The notes beneath the pieces were generated by a model. That model did no database searches and was not told where the DNA came from. It was given only the letters and a program-made list of their open reading frames with translations. From Oceanispirochaeta sp963676905 (lineage in GTDB: Bacteria; Spirochaetota; Spirochaetia; DSM-2461), in contig CAXXVE010000001.1 in assembly GCA_963676905.2 (NCBI GenBank), positions 2,914,001-2,978,000 on the forward strand: a stretch of DNA of 64,000 nucleotides. The letters run 5' to 3'. A program made the translations under genes and the position numbers. Positions 16,660-25,188 of the stretch are shown here, in pieces (position 1 is the first letter of the stretch; each line of letters begins with the position of its first letter).

Positions 16660-18162
16660 TTAATCTAACAGCATTGGTCTGAAACCAATATATGCTGTAC
16701 ACCAGGAAGCCGGCTGGGAACCTCTTGTATCAGGTTTTACCTGACCCGGAGTATTGGCCCAGCTTCCTCCACGCACCGCTCTGTCAGGGAGTGCTGCAGA
16801 GTCCTGAGGGAGGGTATTATACATGGAAGCATCGTTCATGCCAAACCCGTTTCTGCACCATTCCCAGAGATTACCTTCAAGATCATAGAGGTCAAGCCCT
16901 CCGGGAAGGAATGAACCTGCCTCAAGGGCTCCCAGATTCTTCTGTGAGGGCCTGTCACGGCTTATCAGGCCGTTGGCAAGAGCAATCTCCTGCCACTCCC
17001 ACTCATCCGGGAGAAGGGCTCTTGTAGAGCCGCTCAGGTATTCTTCTGTAAACCAGCTGTTAAAGGCTTCAGCAGCATAGACTGATACAAAACGCAGGGG
17101 TTCCTGGTTTTCAGGGGTGATGACAGCTCCATCCCAGTCAGACAGGTAGTTCTCATCTGCCAGCCCCTGTTCAATAAGTGTGTCCTTTGATGAAAGTGCC
17201 CAGGAGGGATCGGCCTCAATAAATCTGAAGTACCATCCCTTTGTAATCTCTCTGTCGGCAATAAGGAGTGTCCTCTCACTGCCGTTAATATCTTTGGTTC
17301 CCACTGGTATAAAACGAAGAGGGTCTGAAGCCAGAGGTTGAAAAACTTCTCCTTCCAGTCCGAAGGTGATAGACCCTGTGCTCGAGGATGCGGGAAGATT
17401 TAAAGCAGGGAGTTCATGGTATTGGGAGAGAAGAGTCATCAACCCGGGGTTCTCAGCCAGAAAAGCAGCTCCCTCCAGGGCTCCGTTTATAAGATTTCCG
17501 AATCCGGGAATCTTTCCCTTTGATGCATATAGCCCGAATCCCTCCTGCCACTGGCGGTAGGCATTCTTCTGTGATGCCGTACGCAGAAGTGTCAGCATGT
17601 ATTTTTCAAGTTCTTCGCTGCTCAGGGTGGTAGACCCCTCGGCGCTTCTGAAATTGGCATTCAGAAAGTCCTGCATCATAGGTGGAAGGGGCTGTGAACT
17701 GTATCCTTCGTCGGAGGAAAACCAGGAGGCTGTTAAGGCAGTCTGTTCCCGGGTCATATCCTCGGTGATTGCAGCGGTAAGAGGAATCTCCATGGTACCT
17801 TTTCTTTTAAGGAACAGGGTACCAAAAACACGCCCTTTGATTTTTACATCTTCCTGCCAAATTTCATGGTAGGGGGTTTTCAGGGTTATGGTCCGTATTC
17901 CTCTGGGAACAAAGTAGCGTCCGGGAGTTGCTCCCAGGCGCATGCCGTCCACGTAAACCGATGCTCCTTCGGGAGTTGTGCTGAACTGATAGTATGTTCC
18001 GTTTTTAAGTATTCCGGGAAGGAAAAACACGAGAAACAGGGCAAGGGTGCCCAGGAAGGCGTATACATATTTTATATATGTTTCGGGCTGAATTCCCTTA
18101 AAAGGTTTCAGTGTTACTTTCTGTTCGTTCAATTCTTCTTCTGTGAGGGGAATTCTCTTCAT
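16660..18162 (-). CDS. Membrane protein with PEGA domain and FGE-sulfatase-like domain
   Basis: A 500-residue protein. A single TM segment lies at about 29-52, followed by a PEGA domain (about 57-125: TTPEGASVYVDGMRLGATPG) and a helical linker. The C-terminal FGE/SUMF1-like fold (about 285-500) carries DLYDLEGNLWEWCRNG, AVRGGSWANTPG and a GFRP ending. True formylglycine-generating enzymes have paired catalytic cysteines; the corresponding stretch here reads TRGSQPASWC, so catalysis is doubtful and a structural or ligand role is more likely. No Shine-Dalgarno precedes the ATG. Instead a perfect promoter places the transcription start at the ATG itself, suggesting a leaderless mRNA. smpB is the next gene in the transcript. 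Confidence 0.85.
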   Translation of the reverse strand: MKRIPLTEEELNEQKVTLKPFKGIQPETYIKYVYAFLGTLALFLVFFLPGILKNGTYYQFSTTPEGASVYVDGMRLGATPGRYFVPRGIRTITLKTPYHEIWQEDVKIKGRVFGTLFLKRKGTMEIPLTAAITEDMTREQTALTASWFSSDEGYSSQPLPPMMQDFLNANFRSAEGSTTLSSEELEKYMLTLLRTASQKNAYRQWQEGFGLYASKGKIPGFGNLINGALEGAAFLAENPGLMTLLSQYHELPALNLPASSSTGSITFGLEGEVFQPLASDPLRFIPVGTKDINGSERTLLIADREITKGWYFRFIEADPSWALSSKDTLIEQGLADENYLSDWDGAVITPENQEPLRFVSVYAAEAFNSWFTEEYLSGSTRALLPDEWEWQEIALANGLISRDRPSQKNLGALEAGSFLPGGLDLYDLEGNLWEWCRNGFGMNDASMYNTLPQDSAALPDRAVRGGSWANTPGQVKPDTRGSQPASWCTAYIGFRPMLLD

Positions 18163-18168
18163 AGCAGG

Positions 18169-18197
18169 ATTATAGGAACTGCCAATAGACTTGTCAA
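18169..18197 (-). promoter_or_regulatory. Consensus promoter of the PEGA/FGE-like gene, predicted leaderless
   Basis: On the minus strand the -35 is TTGACA (18197-18192) and the -10 is TATAAT (18174-18169), with a 17-base spacer: perfect consensus. Six bases separate the -10 from the ATG at 18162, so the seventh base after the box is the A of the start codon. Confidence 0.8.
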
Positions 18198-18220
18198 CGC
18201 AGAGTCATCTGTGATAAATT
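18191..18220 (+). promoter_or_regulatory. Possible lepB operon promoter overlapping the divergent promoter
   Basis: TTGTCA (18191-18196) and TAAATT (18215-18220) are 18 bases apart. The -35 box overlaps that of the minus-strand promoter, so the two would compete for polymerase. The match is weaker than for the opposite direction. Confidence 0.35.
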
Positions 18221-18252
18221 TCAAACCATTAACTATCCGCCAAGGAACAGGG

Positions 18253-19233
18253 ATGAAAACACTCTCCGCGAAGCTCGTTATTTTTACCGAAAAAATACTT
18301 ACAAGAAGAAAAGTAAGAAACTATATTAAGAAGAAGAAACAGCAGGCCAAAAACCCTGTTCTAGACTGGATCGAAGCCTTTCTCTGGGCTGCAATGGTTG
18401 TTCTTCTTATCAATCAGTACTTTTTTCAGGCCTATCAGATTCCTTCGGGGTCAATGAAGGATACTCTCCTTATAAAAGACAGGATATTCGTAAACAAAAT
18501 GGTTTACGGCCCTGAGCTTCTTCCCGGTGTCGCCAAGGTGCCGGGTTTCAAGATCCCTCAGAGGGGAGATGTCATAATATTTGAGAATCCTGAATATCTT
18601 TCAAGAGGACCGGTCTTTGATATCGTGCAGAGAGTGCTCTACATGCTGACTCTGTCCATGGTCGATATAGACAAGGATGAAAACGGCCAGCCCAAGGCGC
18701 ACTTTCTGATTAAGAGACAGGTAGCTCAGGACGGTGATATCTACAGGCAGTATCAGGGTAATCTTTTTCTCAAAGCGAGAGGGGAGTCCGATTTTATTCC
18801 TGAAGAAGAGTTTAAAACCCTTTCCGGACTCGAGTACGGGAATAAAAGGATGATCGATCCATCAGATTATGACTCCTTCAGAGCCTATGGTGAGTTCTTT
18901 ACACTTCGTGAAGAGGGGTTGTCTATACCCGCATCCCTCCGAAATACAGCTTCAAAAATCGACAGTACAACCTACAAAGACCCTCTTGAAGTGGATCTCT
19001 GGCGTCAGAGGAAAAAATTTGAAATACAGCCTTTTAACAGTTCCGCCGCTTCAAGGTGGAGAAAGTCCGCTGAAACAGGCTACTATATTCCAGTGAACTG
19101 GGCTCTCCCGATGGGGGACAACAGAGATAACTCCAACGATGGCCGTTACTTCGGTCCTGTTCCCAAAAATAAGATTCTTGGTCAGGCCATGTTCAAGTAC
19201 TGGCCGGCATACCGCATAGGAATTATCCGTTAG
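18253..19233 (+). CDS. lepB: Signal peptidase I (first of two tandem copies)
   Basis: A 326-residue membrane protease that cleaves signal peptides of exported proteins. The ATG at 18253 has AAGGA upstream; the longer frame back to 17866 runs over the divergent gene and is rejected. A TM segment at about 41-60 is followed by the Ser nucleophile Ser67 in PSGSMKDTLL. The general-base Lys is about Lys154 (LIKRQVAQDGD), and box E is GDNRDNSNDGRYFGPVP. It has a large insertion between the Lys box and box E (about 160-290). A second, shorter copy follows with a one-base overlap. Confidence 0.96.
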   Translation: MKTLSAKLVIFTEKILTRRKVRNYIKKKKQQAKNPVLDWIEAFLWAAMVVLLINQYFFQAYQIPSGSMKDTLLIKDRIFVNKMVYGPELLPGVAKVPGFKIPQRGDVIIFENPEYLSRGPVFDIVQRVLYMLTLSMVDIDKDENGQPKAHFLIKRQVAQDGDIYRQYQGNLFLKARGESDFIPEEEFKTLSGLEYGNKRMIDPSDYDSFRAYGEFFTLREEGLSIPASLRNTASKIDSTTYKDPLEVDLWRQRKKFEIQPFNSSAASRWRKSAETGYYIPVNWALPMGDNRDNSNDGRYFGPVPKNKILGQAMFKYWPAYRIGIIR

Positions 19234-19976
19234 TGTACTCTTCATCGTCCAGGCGGCCTGTTTCATACAGAGAGAAAAAAGCAGCCTCATCAAGGCGGGT
19301 CAGGAGAATAGTTTTTCTTATTCTGGCCTTTGTCTTCTATCTGGTTTTTACAAGTACCGCTGCCACAGCATTAAAAGTTGCCTCCGGTTCAATGGAGCCG
19401 GATCTGGAACCCGGTGACAGGGTTATATTTTCTAAATTTCTGCTGGATAAAGATAACAGCATGAGCGGCAGGAAAGCCTTCGGCCTGAGCCGGGGAGATC
19501 TTGTTGTCATATCTCCCCCTTATTTCCGCGAGAATCAGAGGATCGTTCAGATCTTCAATCCCTTTGTGCGCTTTGTCACTTTTCAGAAAATACAGATGAG
19601 TTCCTATCAGCGCCATTCATGGGAAAAGTCCCATATGATCAAGAGGGTCATCGGTTTCCCGGGGGATACAGTCCGTATTGTTGATTACAGAGTCTATATC
19701 AAAGAACCGGGTTCTACAGTTTTCAGATCTGAGACAGATGTCTCCGGATTGAGCTATGACCTGCGGATTCCTGAAGTTCTGCCTGAAAACAGCGGCTCCT
19801 TTCCCCTTGACGGCAGTTCAATGGAGTACAAGCTGGGGGATGGAGAGTACTTTGTCATGAGCGACAACAGGGGGCAGGGGAGTGACTCCTCCATTTGGGG
19901 CCCTCTGCCGTCCAATCGTATTCTGGGCAAGGTGGTTTTCAGGTACTGGCCCTTTCACAGCTTCTCATTTTTGTGA
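19233..19976 (+). CDS. Signal peptidase I (second tandem copy)
   Basis: A 247-residue paralogue of the preceding peptidase. It starts at a GTG whose first base is the last base of the previous TAG, implying translational coupling. The N-terminus is basic and Ser-rich, with a TM segment at about 24-45. The catalytic Ser53 is in VASGSMEPDLEPGD and Lys137 in MIKRVIGFPGD. Box E is altered to SDNRGQGSDSSIWGPLP but keeps the Asp-Asn-Arg core. Both catalytic residues are present, so the two copies probably divide substrates rather than one being inactive. hemW follows after 11 bases. Confidence 0.94.
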   Translation: MYSSSSRRPVSYREKKAASSRRVRRIVFLILAFVFYLVFTSTAATALKVASGSMEPDLEPGDRVIFSKFLLDKDNSMSGRKAFGLSRGDLVVISPPYFRENQRIVQIFNPFVRFVTFQKIQMSSYQRHSWEKSHMIKRVIGFPGDTVRIVDYRVYIKEPGSTVFRSETDVSGLSYDLRIPEVLPENSGSFPLDGSSMEYKLGDGEYFVMSDNRGQGSDSSIWGPLPSNRILGKVVFRYWPFHSFSFL

Positions 19977-19987
19977 GATGAAAGAAT

Positions 19988-21193
19988 ATGGCTCTTCAAA
20001 ACTGCAAGGCTGCCCTTTATATTCATATACCCTTCTGTGTTCAAAAGTGCGATTACTGTGACTTTTATTCTGTCAGCGGTCTGAAGCTGGCGGAGCCTGT
20101 GCTGAATAACATCCCCCTGCAGATTGAATCCCTTATGGAAGACCACGGAGTCGTGTCCTTCTCTTCTGTCTATATAGGAGGTGGTACTCCCGGGGTTGTA
20201 CCTCCTTATAAAATGGCGGATCTACTTGGTAAAATCAGAAAGCTCAACAGCGGTAGACTGCCTTCTGAAGTAACAATGGAGTGCAATCCCCGCAATATCT
20301 CCAGAAAGAATCTGGATATCTGGGTGTCCGCCGGGATTACTCGACTCAGCCTGGGAGTTCAGAGTTTTCAGGATGAGTTTTTAAAGGCCGCCGGCCGGAG
20401 AAGCAGCAGGAAGGCTATCCTGAATGCATTGAATGTGCTTGAGTCCTACCGGGATTGCCTAAATATAAGCCTTGATCTCATCCAGGGGCTCCCGGCGATG
20501 AATTTGTCTGATCAGATAGCAGATTTGAAAGAAGTCATTGAATGGAAGCCTGACCATCTATCATGGTACAGCCTGATTCTGGAGGAGGGGACTCCCCTCT
20601 ATGCCAACTGGGATGAACGAAACGCAGGAAAGGACGCGGATGACGAGGATGTCTGGCTTGAGGGCTGCCGCCTTCTTGAAGATGCCGGGTACAGGCGGTA
20701 TGAGATCTCCAACTTCTGCCTCCCCGGAAGAGAGAGTGTGCACAATACTGCCTACTGGAAGCTTCATCCCTATATTGGCTGCGGCCCGGCGGCGGTTTCC
20801 ATGCTCCCGGGTAAAAACGGAACCGTCTCACGATTCAGGACAAAACCCGATGTTCTCTCCTACAGCCGGGGCGGCTGGTCTTACGATGATGTCGATGTTC
20901 TCACTCCTGTCGATTTTCTGAAAGATTATCTCCTGATGGGACTCAGAATTTCAGAGGGAATCTCACGCAGGGAGTTTGAAGCCGTCTTTTCCTGTCAGCC
21001 TGAAGATCTGGTTCCTTCATCCTTTGAGAAGTGGAAACAGGATGGCTGTTTCGATTGTACGGACAGCTCGTTCGGCTGCAGTGAAAAAGGAATGGATCTT
21101 CTGAATTCAATATTAATTGATTTTTTTGATGAGATTGACCGCACTGATATGACCCTGAACCCCGATTGGCCGATACCCTCCGCCCCGGAATAA
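19988..21193 (+). CDS. hemW: Radical SAM heme chaperone HemW-like protein
   Basis: A 401-residue radical SAM protein of the HemN/HemW family. The cluster motif C-x3-C-x2-C is in ALYIHIPFCVQKCDYCDF, followed by the GGGTPG SAM-contact loop and ECNPRNISRKNLDIWVSAGI. RLSLGVQSFQDEFLKAAGR and the C-terminal HemN-type domain complete the family layout. The length and the YCDF ending fit HemW, a proposed heme insertion chaperone, rather than coproporphyrinogen dehydrogenase. No heme-synthesis gene is visible nearby. It lies 11 bases after the second signal peptidase gene and is probably in the same transcript; the Shine-Dalgarno is weak (GAAAGA). Confidence 0.88.
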   Translation: MALQNCKAALYIHIPFCVQKCDYCDFYSVSGLKLAEPVLNNIPLQIESLMEDHGVVSFSSVYIGGGTPGVVPPYKMADLLGKIRKLNSGRLPSEVTMECNPRNISRKNLDIWVSAGITRLSLGVQSFQDEFLKAAGRRSSRKAILNALNVLESYRDCLNISLDLIQGLPAMNLSDQIADLKEVIEWKPDHLSWYSLILEEGTPLYANWDERNAGKDADDEDVWLEGCRLLEDAGYRRYEISNFCLPGRESVHNTAYWKLHPYIGCGPAAVSMLPGKNGTVSRFRTKPDVLSYSRGGWSYDDVDVLTPVDFLKDYLLMGLRISEGISRREFEAVFSCQPEDLVPSSFEKWKQDGCFDCTDSSFGCSEKGMDLLNSILIDFFDEIDRTDMTLNPDWPIPSAPE

Positions 21194-21207
21194 GGTCCTC
21201 TGTATTC

Positions 21208-21236
21208 TTGACAGCCTAATTTTCATTGTGTTATTT
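21208..21236 (+). promoter_or_regulatory. Possible promoter of the yebC-ruvCAB-queA transcript
   Basis: A perfect TTGACA (21208-21213) lies 17 bases before TTATTT (21231-21236). The -10 match is poor, so only the -35 is convincing. The 145-base gap after hemW and the start of a new overlapping gene block support a promoter here. Confidence 0.35.
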
Positions 21237-21338
21237 TTTACAAGATTTACTTTTATCAATTCAAATACACTGGCCGTGCCATGGGCATGGAAACAGTGAA
21301 TCAGCCGGGGAAGGTTACCCCGTGACCAAGGAGAAACC

Positions 21339-22079
21339 ATGTCAGGTCATAGTAAATGGCATACTATAAAGCATAAGAAAGGCGCAGCCGATGCCAAAAG
21401 AGGAAAGCTCTTTACAAAGATTATCAAGGAAATCACCGTTTGTGCCCGTATGGGTGGAGGTGATCTGGAGTCCAATGCGGCACTGAGAACCGTAGTCCTG
21501 AAGGCCAAAGCCGCCAACATGCCCAAGGATAACATCGAGAAGGCCATCAAGAAGGGTACAGGAGACATGGACGGTGTGGACTACATCGAACTCCAGTACG
21601 AAGCCTATGCTCCCGGCGGAGTCGGCCTCCTTATTTCTACACTGACAGACAACAAGAACAGAACTGCAGCAGACGTTCGTTCCATCCTGAACAAGGGCGG
21701 CGGATCTCTGGCGGCAACAGGTGCTGTATCCTACCAGTTCAGCAGAAAGGGAATCCTCTCCTATGATGGCGAAAAGGTAGACTTTGAAAAACTCTTCGAA
21801 GCAGCTCTGGAAGCAGGTGCTGAAGATGTTACCGATGAAGACGGAGCGATCGAAGTAATTACTGAAGCCGGAGATTTCGAGACTGTTCTGACAGCCCTTC
21901 AGGAAGCCGGTTTCGAGCAGGAAGGTGCCGAGGTGACAATGATCTCCGACAACACCGTTGAGCTTGAAAAAGAGGCTACAGGAAAGGTTCTGAGACTGAT
22001 CGAGCGTCTTGAGGACAACGACGACGTGCAGGACGTAGCCAGTAACCTGGACGTTCCCGCAGACTTCGAAATGGAATAA
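21339..22079 (+). CDS. yebC: YebC/PmpR (TACO1) family protein
   Basis: A 246-residue cytoplasmic protein of the YebC family, known as DNA-binding regulators and, in recent work on the family, as helpers of translation through proline stretches. The N-terminus is diagnostic: SGHSKWHTIKHKKGAADAKRGKLFTKIIKEI, which I cite by its ends HSKWHTIKHKK and KLFTKIIKEI, then AARMGGGDLESN-like and NMPKDNIEKAIKKGTG blocks. AAGGAG precedes the ATG. Its TAA overlaps the ruvC start (TAATG), and linkage of yebC with ruvCAB is widespread in bacteria. Confidence 0.96.
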   Translation: MSGHSKWHTIKHKKGAADAKRGKLFTKIIKEITVCARMGGGDLESNAALRTVVLKAKAANMPKDNIEKAIKKGTGDMDGVDYIELQYEAYAPGGVGLLISTLTDNKNRTAADVRSILNKGGGSLAATGAVSYQFSRKGILSYDGEKVDFEKLFEAALEAGAEDVTDEDGAIEVITEAGDFETVLTALQEAGFEQEGAEVTMISDNTVELEKEATGKVLRLIERLEDNDDVQDVASNLDVPADFEME

Positions 22080-22558
22080 TGCAGCCCATTTTGGGAATAG
22101 ACCCCGGTCTGGCTCACGCCGGCTGGGGACTCATCGAACACGATGGGATTAGAAGCCGGTACATTGCTCATGGCGTGATCAATACTGATTCAAAGACGCC
22201 AACAGCAGACCGGCTTCTTTGTCTTTATGAGGGGTTGTCAGAGGTTATTGAGGAGTACAGGCCCGTAGCAGCGGGGATAGAAACTCTCTACTTTGCCAAA
22301 AATGTCTCTTCAGCTATGCCTGTGGCAGAGGCAAGGGGAGTTCTGATGCTCTGTCTTGCCAAATACGGTCTCAAAGTGGGTGAGTATACGCCTATTCAGA
22401 TCAAACAGGCGGTAGTGGGGAACGGCCGGGCGGAAAAAGCCCAGGTTCAGTCCATGGTGGCTCTTCTTCTGAAACTGAAAGAGGTCCCGAAGCCTGACCA
22501 TGCAGCCGATGCTCTGGCGGCGGCCCTCTGTTTTGCTCATACAGGAGTTTTTGGATGA
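22079..22558 (+). CDS. ruvC: Holliday junction resolvase RuvC
   Basis: A 159-residue endonuclease that cuts Holliday junctions in the RuvABC pathway. The four acidic catalytic residues are visible: Asp in GIDPGLAHAGWG, Glu in GIETLYFAKN, and two Asp in PDHAADALAAALC. The middle carries ARGVLMLCLAKYGLKVGEYTP and QIKQAVVGNGRAEKAQVQ, the expected DNA-contact region. It is slightly shorter than the E. coli protein at the C-terminus. The ATG overlaps the yebC stop and the end overlaps ruvA by four bases, so all are translated from one message. Confidence 0.97.
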   Translation: MQPILGIDPGLAHAGWGLIEHDGIRSRYIAHGVINTDSKTPTADRLLCLYEGLSEVIEEYRPVAAGIETLYFAKNVSSAMPVAEARGVLMLCLAKYGLKVGEYTPIQIKQAVVGNGRAEKAQVQSMVALLLKLKEVPKPDHAADALAAALCFAHTGVFG

Positions 22559-23157
22559 TTAACAGCATACGCGGTACGGTCAGCGAAAAGGGAGCCTCCC
22601 ACATCTGTATTGAAAACGGGGGAGTAGAGTATATTCTCACAGCCTCATCCATGACCATTTCAGGAATCCCTTCTATCGGGTCAGAAGCCCGGGTTTTTAC
22701 CTGGCTCTATCATAAAGAGGACTCCATGGCCCTTTACGGGTTTGCCACTCAGAAGGAAAGGGCCCTCTTCAACGATCTGATCTCTGTCAGCGGAGTCGGG
22801 CCCAAGGGGGCTGTAAAGATCCTCTCGGCTGTCCGGGCGGATCAGCTTATGCTCTATCTGGAAGAGGAGAACCTTGACGGTCTCTCCTCACTGCCCGGCC
22901 TTGGAAAGAAGACGGCCCAGAAGATCCTTCTTCAGCTTCGTGGTAAACTGAGCTGGGACGATGGAACCGGAGCCGCCGGTCAGCCTGCAGGTCCCGAAGC
23001 GGAGTGGGTGGAATCCCTTGCCGCCATGGGTTTTGACAAGAAGAAGGTTGTGACCATCGTCAAGACTCTATTAAAGAGTGACGAGATAGCATCCCTTCCT
23101 GCAGACAGAAAGGAACAGGAAATCCTGCGCCGCGCCATTGTAGAGCTCAGTTCCTAG
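22555..23157 (+). CDS. ruvA: Holliday junction DNA helicase subunit RuvA
   Basis: A 200-residue Holliday-junction-binding protein that tethers RuvB. It has the N-terminal OB fold (MINSIRGTVSEKG, FTWLYHKEDSMALYGFAT), two helix-hairpin-helix motifs (LISVSGVGPKGAVKILS and LSSLPGLGKKTAQKILLQL), a flexible linker with Gly/Ala/Pro, and the C-terminal RuvB-contact three-helix domain (ESLAAMGFDKKKV). The ATGA overlap with ruvC indicates coupling. Ten bases separate it from the ruvB start. Confidence 0.97.
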   Translation: MINSIRGTVSEKGASHICIENGGVEYILTASSMTISGIPSIGSEARVFTWLYHKEDSMALYGFATQKERALFNDLISVSGVGPKGAVKILSAVRADQLMLYLEEENLDGLSSLPGLGKKTAQKILLQLRGKLSWDDGTGAAGQPAGPEAEWVESLAAMGFDKKKVVTIVKTLLKSDEIASLPADRKEQEILRRAIVELSS

Positions 23158-23167
23158 GAGGTCATGA

Positions 23168-24193
23168 GTGTCAGAAGACAGTTTGTTATCAGGACTTCCC
23201 TATCAGGGTGAGGAACCCGCCGAAAATCCCATCCGTCCCAAGCTTCTCGATGAGTTTCTGGGACAGGAGGATGTGAAAAGCAATCTCAGGGTATTTATCA
23301 AGGCAGCCAGACAGCGTCAGGAGCCTCTGGACCATGTCTTCCTGTCAGGCCCTCCGGGACTGGGAAAGACCACTCTGGCGGGCATTATGGCCAATGAACT
23401 GGGCGTTGAAAGCAAGGTGACCTCCGCCCCCGCCCTGGACAAACCCAAGGATCTGGCGGGACTGTTGACAACCATATCAGAGAGAACCGTATTCTTTATC
23501 GATGAGATTCACCGCCTTAAGCCTGCCATCGAAGAGATGCTCTATATCGCCATGGAAGACTACGAACTGGACTGGATCATCGGTCAGGGGCCCTCTGCCC
23601 GGACCATCCGGATTCCTGTTCCTCCTTTTACCCTTGTGGGAGCAACAACAAAACCCGGCCGGGTTTCAAGCCCTCTTTATACAAGGTTCGGCATCAACGT
23701 CCGGATGAACTTCTACGATCTTGGCGAGCTTCAGCAGATTCTGACAAGGAGCGCCTCCATACTGAACATCACGATTACAAGTGATGCCGCTCATCTTCTG
23801 GCCGGTTCCAGCCGGGGTACACCCCGTGTCGCCAACCGCCTTCTGCGCCGGATGCGGGACTTTGCCCAGATTGAAGGTGAGGGAATTATCACCACAGATA
23901 TCGTCAATTCAGGGCTGGAGCGTCTGCAGGTTGACCCCAGAGGCCTGGAACGGCTGGACAGGGAGATTCTCAAGACCCTGATCGGCAAGTTCGGCGGCGG
24001 TCCTGTGGGCGTGGAAAACCTTGCCATCTCCGTAGGAGAGAGCATGGACTCTCTGGAGGACTTCTACGAGCCCTATCTGATTCAGCAGGGCTTTCTCAAG
24101 CGGACACCCAGAGGCCGCATGGCAACACCTCTGGCATATAAACATTTAGGAATGGATATTACTTCAGATGAAAATCAGGGACTTCTCTTTTAA
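23168..24193 (+). CDS. ruvB: Holliday junction DNA helicase RuvB
   Basis: A 341-residue AAA+ motor for branch migration. Walker A is GPPGLGKTTLA, Walker B FFIDEIHRL, sensor 1 GATTKPG, and the arginine-finger region is PLYTRFGI. The C-terminal winged helix ends FLKRTPRGRMATPLAY. The start is GTG at 23168, six bases after AGGAGG; the ATG at 23164 is out of frame. The first block PIRPKLLDEFLGQEDVK is the usual RuvB N-terminus. Its last 26 bases overlap queA. Confidence 0.97.
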   Translation: MSEDSLLSGLPYQGEEPAENPIRPKLLDEFLGQEDVKSNLRVFIKAARQRQEPLDHVFLSGPPGLGKTTLAGIMANELGVESKVTSAPALDKPKDLAGLLTTISERTVFFIDEIHRLKPAIEEMLYIAMEDYELDWIIGQGPSARTIRIPVPPFTLVGATTKPGRVSSPLYTRFGINVRMNFYDLGELQQILTRSASILNITITSDAAHLLAGSSRGTPRVANRLLRRMRDFAQIEGEGIITTDIVNSGLERLQVDPRGLERLDREILKTLIGKFGGGPVGVENLAISVGESMDSLEDFYEPYLIQQGFLKRTPRGRMATPLAYKHLGMDITSDENQGLLF

Positions 24194-25187
24194 TCTACCT
24201 CCCGAACAGATAGCCCAGTATCCCCCGGAAGTGCGGGGAACGGCAAAACTGCTGGTTCTGGACCGGAAAACCGGTGAGATCAGCCATAAAAACATGCAGG
24301 ACTTTCCCGATGTTGTTGAGCCGGGAACCCTTGTAGTCTTTAACAACTCCCGTGTTCGCAAGGCACGGGTCTTCGGCTTTTCCGAAAACGGAGGCAAGGT
24401 GGAGTTCTTCTTCCTCAAGCCCCTGGAGTCGGATGCCTGGCTCTGTATGGTCTCCAAGGCCAAGAAGCAGAAGGTGGGAAAGAAGTTCACCTTCCCCGGA
24501 GATATTGAAGGGGTCATTGAAGAGGCTGTGTCCACAAACCACCGCAAAGTCCGCTTTTCAAAGCCCATAGGGGATGACTGGCTGGACCAGCATGGTCATA
24601 TCCCCCTTCCTCCCTATATCAAAAGGGAGGACTCCAAGGAGGACTGGGAGCGCTATCAGTCCGTCTTTTCAAAGGAGACCGGCTCCGTGGCTGCCCCTAC
24701 AGCAAGTCTGCATTTTACCGATGAAATTCTGGCCCGGCTGGAAGAGAAGGGCATCGAAACGGCCTTTGTGACTCTTCATGTGGGCCTGGGAACCTTTGAG
24801 CCCGTCCGCACCGAGAGCATCCTTGATCACAAGATGCACTCCGAGCAGTTCTCCATTTCCGATGAGACCGCCGACAAGGTGGAGAAGGCTGTCCGTGAGG
24901 GACGCCCTGTACTGGCCGTGGGAACCACTTCCGTCAGAACCCTGGAGTCCGCCTGGAAGGACGGGAAACTGCAGAGAGGGGAGAGTTCAACGGATATCTT
25001 TATCTACCCGGGATACGAGTTCAAGGTTGTGAACAGGATGTTTACCAACTTCCACACCCCCGAGTCGACACTGCTTGTACTGGTGAGCGCCTTTGCAGGA
25101 AAAGGGCTTATTGACAGGACCTATAACGAAGCCGTAGAGAAGGGGTATATGTTCTTTTCCTACGGTGATGCTATGTTGATGAAATAA
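24168..25187 (+). CDS. queA: S-adenosylmethionine:tRNA ribosyltransferase-isomerase QueA
   Basis: A 339-residue enzyme converting preQ1 in tRNA to epoxyqueuosine using the ribosyl part of SAM. Family blocks are present: FSFNLPPEQIAQYPPE, DLLVVFNNSRVRKAR-like segment at VVFNNSRVRKARVFG, HIPLPPYIKREDSKEDWERYQ, TASLHFTDEI, THVGLGTF-like VTLHVGLGTFEPVR, and NFHTPESTLLVLVSAFAG. It overlaps ruvB by 26 bases and is the last gene of this block. The tgt gene, which inserts the queuosine precursor, is elsewhere in the window at 53734. Confidence 0.96.
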   Translation: MKIRDFSFNLPPEQIAQYPPEVRGTAKLLVLDRKTGEISHKNMQDFPDVVEPGTLVVFNNSRVRKARVFGFSENGGKVEFFFLKPLESDAWLCMVSKAKKQKVGKKFTFPGDIEGVIEEAVSTNHRKVRFSKPIGDDWLDQHGHIPLPPYIKREDSKEDWERYQSVFSKETGSVAAPTASLHFTDEILARLEEKGIETAFVTLHVGLGTFEPVRTESILDHKMHSEQFSISDETADKVEKAVREGRPVLAVGTTSVRTLESAWKDGKLQRGESSTDIFIYPGYEFKVVNRMFTNFHTPESTLLVLVSAFAGKGLIDRTYNEAVEKGYMFFSYGDAMLMK

Positions 25188-25188
25188 A

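Noticed and set aside
17866..18252. A longer upstream reading of lepB
   Set aside because: It runs antisense through the PEGA/FGE-like gene and its promoter, has no signal of coding, and the ATG at 18253 has a good Shine-Dalgarno.
23164..23170. ATG at 23164 as the ruvB start
   Set aside because: It is out of frame; GTG at 23168 is properly spaced from AGGAGG and gives the family N-terminus.
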